From Blastocatellia bacterium UBA7656 (lineage in GTDB: Bacteria > Acidobacteriota > Blastocatellia > UBA7656): a DNA stretch of 16,763 nucleotides. The notes under the pieces were generated by a model. That model was not told the DNA's origin and made no database searches. It saw only the letters and a program-made list of their open reading frames with translations. Positions 14,409 through 16,763 of this stretch are shown piece by piece (positions within the stretch are counted from its first letter, which is position 1; each line of letters starts with the position of its first letter). The translations under genes and the position numbers were made by a program. The stretch covers positions 1 to 16,763 of the forward strand of contig DLHY01000035.1 in the NCBI GenBank assembly GCA_002483445.1, written 5' to 3'.

Positions 14409-14477
14409 TCAGCCGAAATGCGCCGCGGGGGATTCGGGCCGAATCCCCCGCAACTCGTCATCAAGCGAATCGGCTGA
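14409..14477. repeat. Two-tier stem-loop between fumC and the SOD-like gene
   Basis: An inner perfect stem pairs GCGGGGGATTC (14425-14435) with GAATCCCCCGC (14441-14451). An outer stem pairs TCAGCCGA (14409-14416) with TCGGCTGA (14470-14477). No T-run follows. It could be a second transcript end, a structured RNA or a small palindromic element. Confidence 0.7.
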
Positions 14478-14540
14478 GATTTCAACATTCATTTGCCGAT
14501 GCGCGATCCTGATGGCAGCATGTAGGCGATAGGTACACAG

Positions 14541-14621
14541 ATGTCTAAACGCCTGCTTATCGTGGACGACGAGCCGCGCCTGATTCGCTCGATAGCCGGA
14601 TGCCTGCGCAAGGAGAAAAGA
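14541..14621 (+). pseudogene. Remnant of a response-regulator receiver domain, in frame with the SOD-like gene
   Basis: The 27 codons before the SOD-like ATG read as the exact start of a CheY-type receiver: MSKRLLIVDDEPRLIRSIAG then CLRKEKR. They contain beta strand 1, the acidic Asp pair (VDDE) and helix 1, then stop resembling the family. The phospho-acceptor Asp and the rest of the domain are missing, so it cannot act as a regulator. The AAGGAG that serves the SOD-like gene (14610-14615) lies in these codons. The likely history is a deletion joining the first part of a regulator gene to the SOD-like gene. If the ATG at 14541 is also used, a fused 227-residue protein would be made; its own ribosome-binding site is weak. 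Confidence 0.7.
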
Positions 14622-15224
14622 ATGGAAAAAGATATCATCTACAAGCCCAAAACGTTCGACCTGAGCGGACTCAACGGCATATCAGATCAAACCATGGAGA
14701 TGCACTTCAAACTTTATGAAGGCTATGTGAAAGAAACCAATCGACTCAGAGAGAGGATTTCGGGAATTCTCAAAGACGGAAAAGTCGATTACGAAGAGTT
14801 GCCCGCCTACTCCGAGTTGACCCGACGACTGGGCTTCGAATACAACGGCATGATTTTACATGAGTATTACTTCAGCAACCTGAAGAAGGGCGGATCGGAC
14901 GAGCCGAAACCGAACTCTGCCTTTCACAAATCGGCTGAAAGCAGCTTCGGCAGCTACAACACCTGGAAGACGGGCTTCATGAGCGTCGGCAAGATGCGCG
15001 GAGTGGGATGGGCTATTTGCTATCAGGATCCGACCACAGGCGCGCTGTCGAATCACTGGATCACCCTCCACCAGACAGGCAACATCGCAGGCTTCAATCC
15101 TGTGCTTGTCATGGATGTGTGGGAACATGCTTATCTGCTCGATTATAAAACAGACCGCCCGAAATATATCGAGGCATTCTTCTCGAATATAAATTGGAGC
15201 GCGGTCGAAGAACGCCTGCAATAG
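14622..15224 (+). CDS. Divergent Fe/Mn superoxide dismutase-family protein
   Basis: The 200-residue protein has the Fe/Mn-SOD fold signatures: MHFKLYEGYVKETN in the N-terminal helices (residues 27-40), MILHEYYFSNL (His80), a C-terminal domain with GVGWAICYQDP and WITLHQTG, and the metal-site signature DVWEHAYLLDY (Asp165, His169), ending IEAFFSNINW. Of the four canonical ligands, the first His (LEPHI in E. coli SodA) is replaced: here the segment is GLNGIS, with Gly19 in that place. His28 aligns near the second-sphere His of canonical enzymes and might substitute. Activity as a superoxide dismutase is thus uncertain. The ATG at 14622 has AAGGAG six bases upstream. No signal peptide, so cytoplasmic if so translated. 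Confidence 0.88.
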   Translation: MEKDIIYKPKTFDLSGLNGISDQTMEMHFKLYEGYVKETNRLRERISGILKDGKVDYEELPAYSELTRRLGFEYNGMILHEYYFSNLKKGGSDEPKPNSAFHKSAESSFGSYNTWKTGFMSVGKMRGVGWAICYQDPTTGALSNHWITLHQTGNIAGFNPVLVMDVWEHAYLLDYKTDRPKYIEAFFSNINWSAVEERLQ

Positions 15225-15314
15225 CCAGCGATGGCGCAACCACAGATTATGCGCGGATAGTTTCAAACGATTCAGAACTTCTCTATATCCGTCCGCGAAC
15301 CTTGCCTGCCCCCT

Positions 15315-15369
15315 GATGGCGCGAGGCGATATCGAACCCGATGATATCGCCTGCCTCCCTTTTGCCATC
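15315..15369. other. Hairpin between the SOD-like and DUF1573 genes
   Basis: AGGCGATATC (15324-15333) pairs with GATATCGCCT (15343-15352). Outer bases GATGGC (15315-15320) pair with GCCATC (15364-15369) across an internal loop. CCCTTTT lies in the 3' part. It may end the SOD-like transcript, about 90 bases after its stop, though it lacks a clean T-run after the stem. Confidence 0.45.
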
Positions 15370-15404
15370 GTCTTTCGCGGCGAAAAGAGATTTCGAAAAG
15401 CCTG

Positions 15405-15434
15405 CTGACACCACAGGCTGCTCTCTGGTAAACT
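15405..15434 (+). promoter_or_regulatory. Possible promoter of the DUF1573 gene
   Basis: CTGACA (15405-15410), 18 bases, and TAAACT (15429-15434) match the sigma-70 elements at 5 and 4 of 6 positions. The message would have a leader of about 40 bases. GGAGG (15466-15470) then lies 8 bases before the ATG. Confidence 0.45.
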
Positions 15435-15478
15435 AGCCCTGCACTTAAAATCACAGCGAGCTTGCGGAGGATCAGTTT

Positions 15479-16552
15479 ATGAATTCGATCAGGAAGGTTC
15501 TGGCGCTGGCGATCATCATATTTGCTGCAATCACCGCTCCGGCGCACCAGAAGAAACCAGGGCCTAAAGTCGCAGTCGAGTCGTTCACTCACGACTTCGG
15601 CTCAATCGAGGCGGGCGCATCCCTCAAGTTCACTTTCAAGGTCAAGAATATCGGCACAGCCGATCTTCTCATTCAGAGCGTCGCCCCTGCCTGAGGATGC
15701 ACGGCAAGCGACTTTGATAAAGTCGTGCCTCCTGGTAAGGAGGGGAGCATCACGCTGGCGATTCCACAGACCGCCGGTTATACAGGCGAGGTATCCAAGT
15801 CGGCCACCGTCACAACGAACGATCCCGTTCTCGGCACTTTTTACTTGACCCTGCGCGCGCATTTCAAACCGACGGAGACTGCCGCGGGCGCGATCAACAA
15901 AGTTGCCGGATACGGAAAGATATCGGGCGCATTTTCGGTCTCGCCCAATGATCGCTGGATTACGAGCGCGATCACAGGAACGGCCCCGGCGACGAAACTC
16001 TATCTCTTCAACAACGAGAAAGACCCGGTTCACATCAAGCAGGTCGAAGCCGGAGGATCGAGTTTCAAGGTCACGGTCACGCCGATAGAAGACGGCAAGC
16101 GATACGAAGTTTCGGTTTCGACCGACCCGGCGCTCAAACCAGGCCAGTATTCGCAGAAGGTCAGAATCGTCACCGATCATCCGACCAGGCAGGATGTCAT
16201 CCTTCATCTCGACGTCACTGTGTTCGCCAAGGTGTTTGCCACTCCCAATGCGGTCACGCTGGGGCAGCTATCGCTCAACAGCGATCTGGCGAACATAAAC
16301 CTGCCGCTGATCTATGTGCGCAAAGTGCGCGAGGCGGGGCTTCAGTTGAAGTCCGTCAACTCGACGCTTCCATTTATCAAAGTCGAAGTCAAAACTGAAG
16401 TGGAAGGCCAGTTCTACACGCTTCGAATCACGTTCGATAAATCGAAGATAACGGAGGCTGGCAGTTACAAGGGAGAAATCGAAGTCTCTACCAACGACGC
16501 CGAAGTGCCGGTCATAAAAATTCCGGTGCAGGGGTCTTTCACTCAGAACTGA
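15479..16552 (+). CDS. Exported DUF1573 protein, probable selenoprotein (in-frame TGA = Sec72)
   Basis: Read through one TGA (15692-15694), the gene encodes 357 residues. Residues 1-22 form a signal peptide (MNSIRKVLALAIIIFAAITA), so the protein is exported. A DUF1573 Ig-like domain follows (about 29-128), with HDFGSI, FKVKNIGTADLLIQ and PPGKEGSITL. The rest (about 130-357) looks like further beta-sandwich repeats. In this family the motif CGCT is strongly conserved; here it reads TGA-G-C-T, so the TGA replaces the first Cys codon. Cys74 is the only Cys, leaving Sec72-Gly-Cys74 as the sole redox pair. A SECIS-like hairpin starts at the TGA. GGAGG is 8 bases before the ATG. The alternative is a nonsense mutation or a sequencing error, but both halves remain clean and in frame. 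The family's biochemical role is unknown to me. Confidence 0.8.
15694..15733 (+). promoter_or_regulatory. Candidate bacterial SECIS element
   Basis: Beginning with the A of the TGA, AGGA (15694-15697) pairs with TCCT (15730-15733), GCAC (15699-15702) with GTGC (15725-15728), with a T/C mismatch between. The 5' side then has a 7-base bulge (GGCAAGC), and GACTTT (15710-15715) pairs with AAAGTC (15719-15724) around the loop GAT, whose first base is G. The loop lies 21 bases after the UGA. Bacterial SECIS elements read by SelB sit directly after the UGA and have an upper stem with a G-containing loop at about this distance. The fold was drawn by eye. Confidence 0.7.
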
Positions 16553-16564
16553 AACGGATAAGCT

Positions 16565-16596
16565 CACAGGAGCGCGCAACCGGCGCGTCTCCTGTG
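16565..16596 (+). terminator. Strong hairpin after the DUF1573 gene
   Basis: CACAGGAG (16565-16572) pairs with CTCCTGTG (16589-16596), continued by CGCGC (16573-16577) with GCGCG (16583-16587) and one bulged T: 13 bp around a 5-base loop. It lies 12 bases past the stop at 16552. No T-run follows, so it may be a transcript-stabilising end or a rho-linked terminator. Confidence 0.6.
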
Positions 16597-16615
16597 ACAC
16601 TACTCCTCAGAAAAA

Positions 16616-16763
16616 AGTCTGGGGTCGAGAGTCTGGAGTCTGGAGTCCGTTATGAAGACTCCTCAAAACAGGTACAGCGGGCTGCCAGCCTGCTGTATTT
16701 CAAATTTTCATACTTTCAGGGCGTGAACAGGCTGGCAGCCTGTTCTACATCACCGACTCCTCA
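16616..16763. repeat. Period-7 repeats and CAGGCTGGCAGCCTG palindromes at the window end
   Basis: AGTCTGG-type heptads run from 16616 to 16650 (AGTCTGG, GGTCGAG, AGTCTGG, AGTCTGG, AGTCCGT). Two palindromes follow: 16674-16696 (ACAGC ... GCTGT around GGGCTGCCAGCC) and AACAGGCTGGCAGCCTGTT at 16726-16744. GACTCCTCA occurs before the first (16657-16665) and as the last bases of the window (16755-16763). The set is a second member of the repeat family seen at 12642-12866 and probably continues past the window. Confidence 0.8.

Noticed and set aside
15692..15694. Plain nonsense mutation or two separate genes in the DUF1573 locus
   Set aside because: The same frame continues without further stops or decay, the downstream part lacks its own ribosome-binding site at the next ATG/GTG, and the TGA hits the conserved Cys with a hairpin attached. 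It remains the main alternative until the genome is checked for selenocysteine genes.
15602..16207. 201-codon minus-strand frame opposite the DUF1573 gene
   Set aside because: Arg-rich shadow with no family features; the plus strand has signal peptide, domain and ribosome-binding site.

Overview
The window looks like chromosomal DNA of a moderately GC-rich Gram-negative-type bacterium. My best guess is Acidobacteriota, Blastocatellia-like. That guess rests on the mix of housekeeping genes, the zf-HC2/sigma pair, abundant period-7 repeats, and palindromes built on CAGGCTGGCAGCCTG between genes. It is an inference; there is no rRNA or other marker here. No gene clearly belongs to a phage or plasmid, and the only mobile element is one tnpB-only transposon of IS200/IS605 type.

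Layout. 1-1624: a gene-poor start, then a minus-strand pair of a two-region sigma factor and a 62-residue zinc-binding zf-HC2 protein (candidate anti-sigma). 1741-1871: a perfect palindrome and a duplicated promoter-like block. 1925-3231: rnz and acpS, overlapping by four bases. 3223-3418: an inverted array of 7-bp repeats that contains the stop codons of both convergent neighbours. 3414-4895: a long RpoD/RpoS-type sigma factor (minus). 5116-6531: an ABC1/UbiB kinase-like gene, divergent from it. 6661-7442: one unrecognised 165-residue gene and a long inverted repeat. 7443-8676: the TnpB element, whose right end supplies the stop codon of purA (8673-9977, minus). 10119-11999: glgA then trxA on the minus strand, separated by a second period-7 array. 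12271-12504: a short protein resembling half of a DUF2383 domain. 12642-12866: a palindrome cassette between 43-bp direct repeats, next to the fumC promoter. 12955-14352: fumC. 14541-15224: a remnant of a response-regulator gene joined in frame to a divergent Fe/Mn superoxide dismutase-like gene. 15479-16552: an exported DUF1573 protein. 16616-16763: more repeats.

Most important observation. The DUF1573 gene carries an in-frame TGA at 15692-15694, exactly where the family has the first Cys of its CGCT motif. The frame stays open for 285 more codons. A hairpin of about 40 nt begins at the A of that TGA and has the geometry of a bacterial SECIS element. The simplest reading is a selenoprotein with a U-G-C-T motif, in which Sec72 and Cys74 are the only Se/S redox residues. 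I do not know of a description of a DUF1573 selenoprotein, but I could not search for one.

Second observation. The TnpB element can be excised on paper between 7442 and 8677. The rejoined site restores a purA ending in Lys-TAA-TAA, which fixes both ends of the element and implies that its guide sequence comes from the purA 3' end.

Functionally, the window mixes tRNA 3' processing (rnz), acyl-carrier activation (acpS), purine and glycogen synthesis (purA, glgA), thiol redox (trxA), the TCA cycle (fumC), oxidative-stress defence (SOD-like) and transcription control (two sigma factors). Apart from rnz-acpS, glgA-trxA and sigma-zf-HC2, the genes look like single transcription units.
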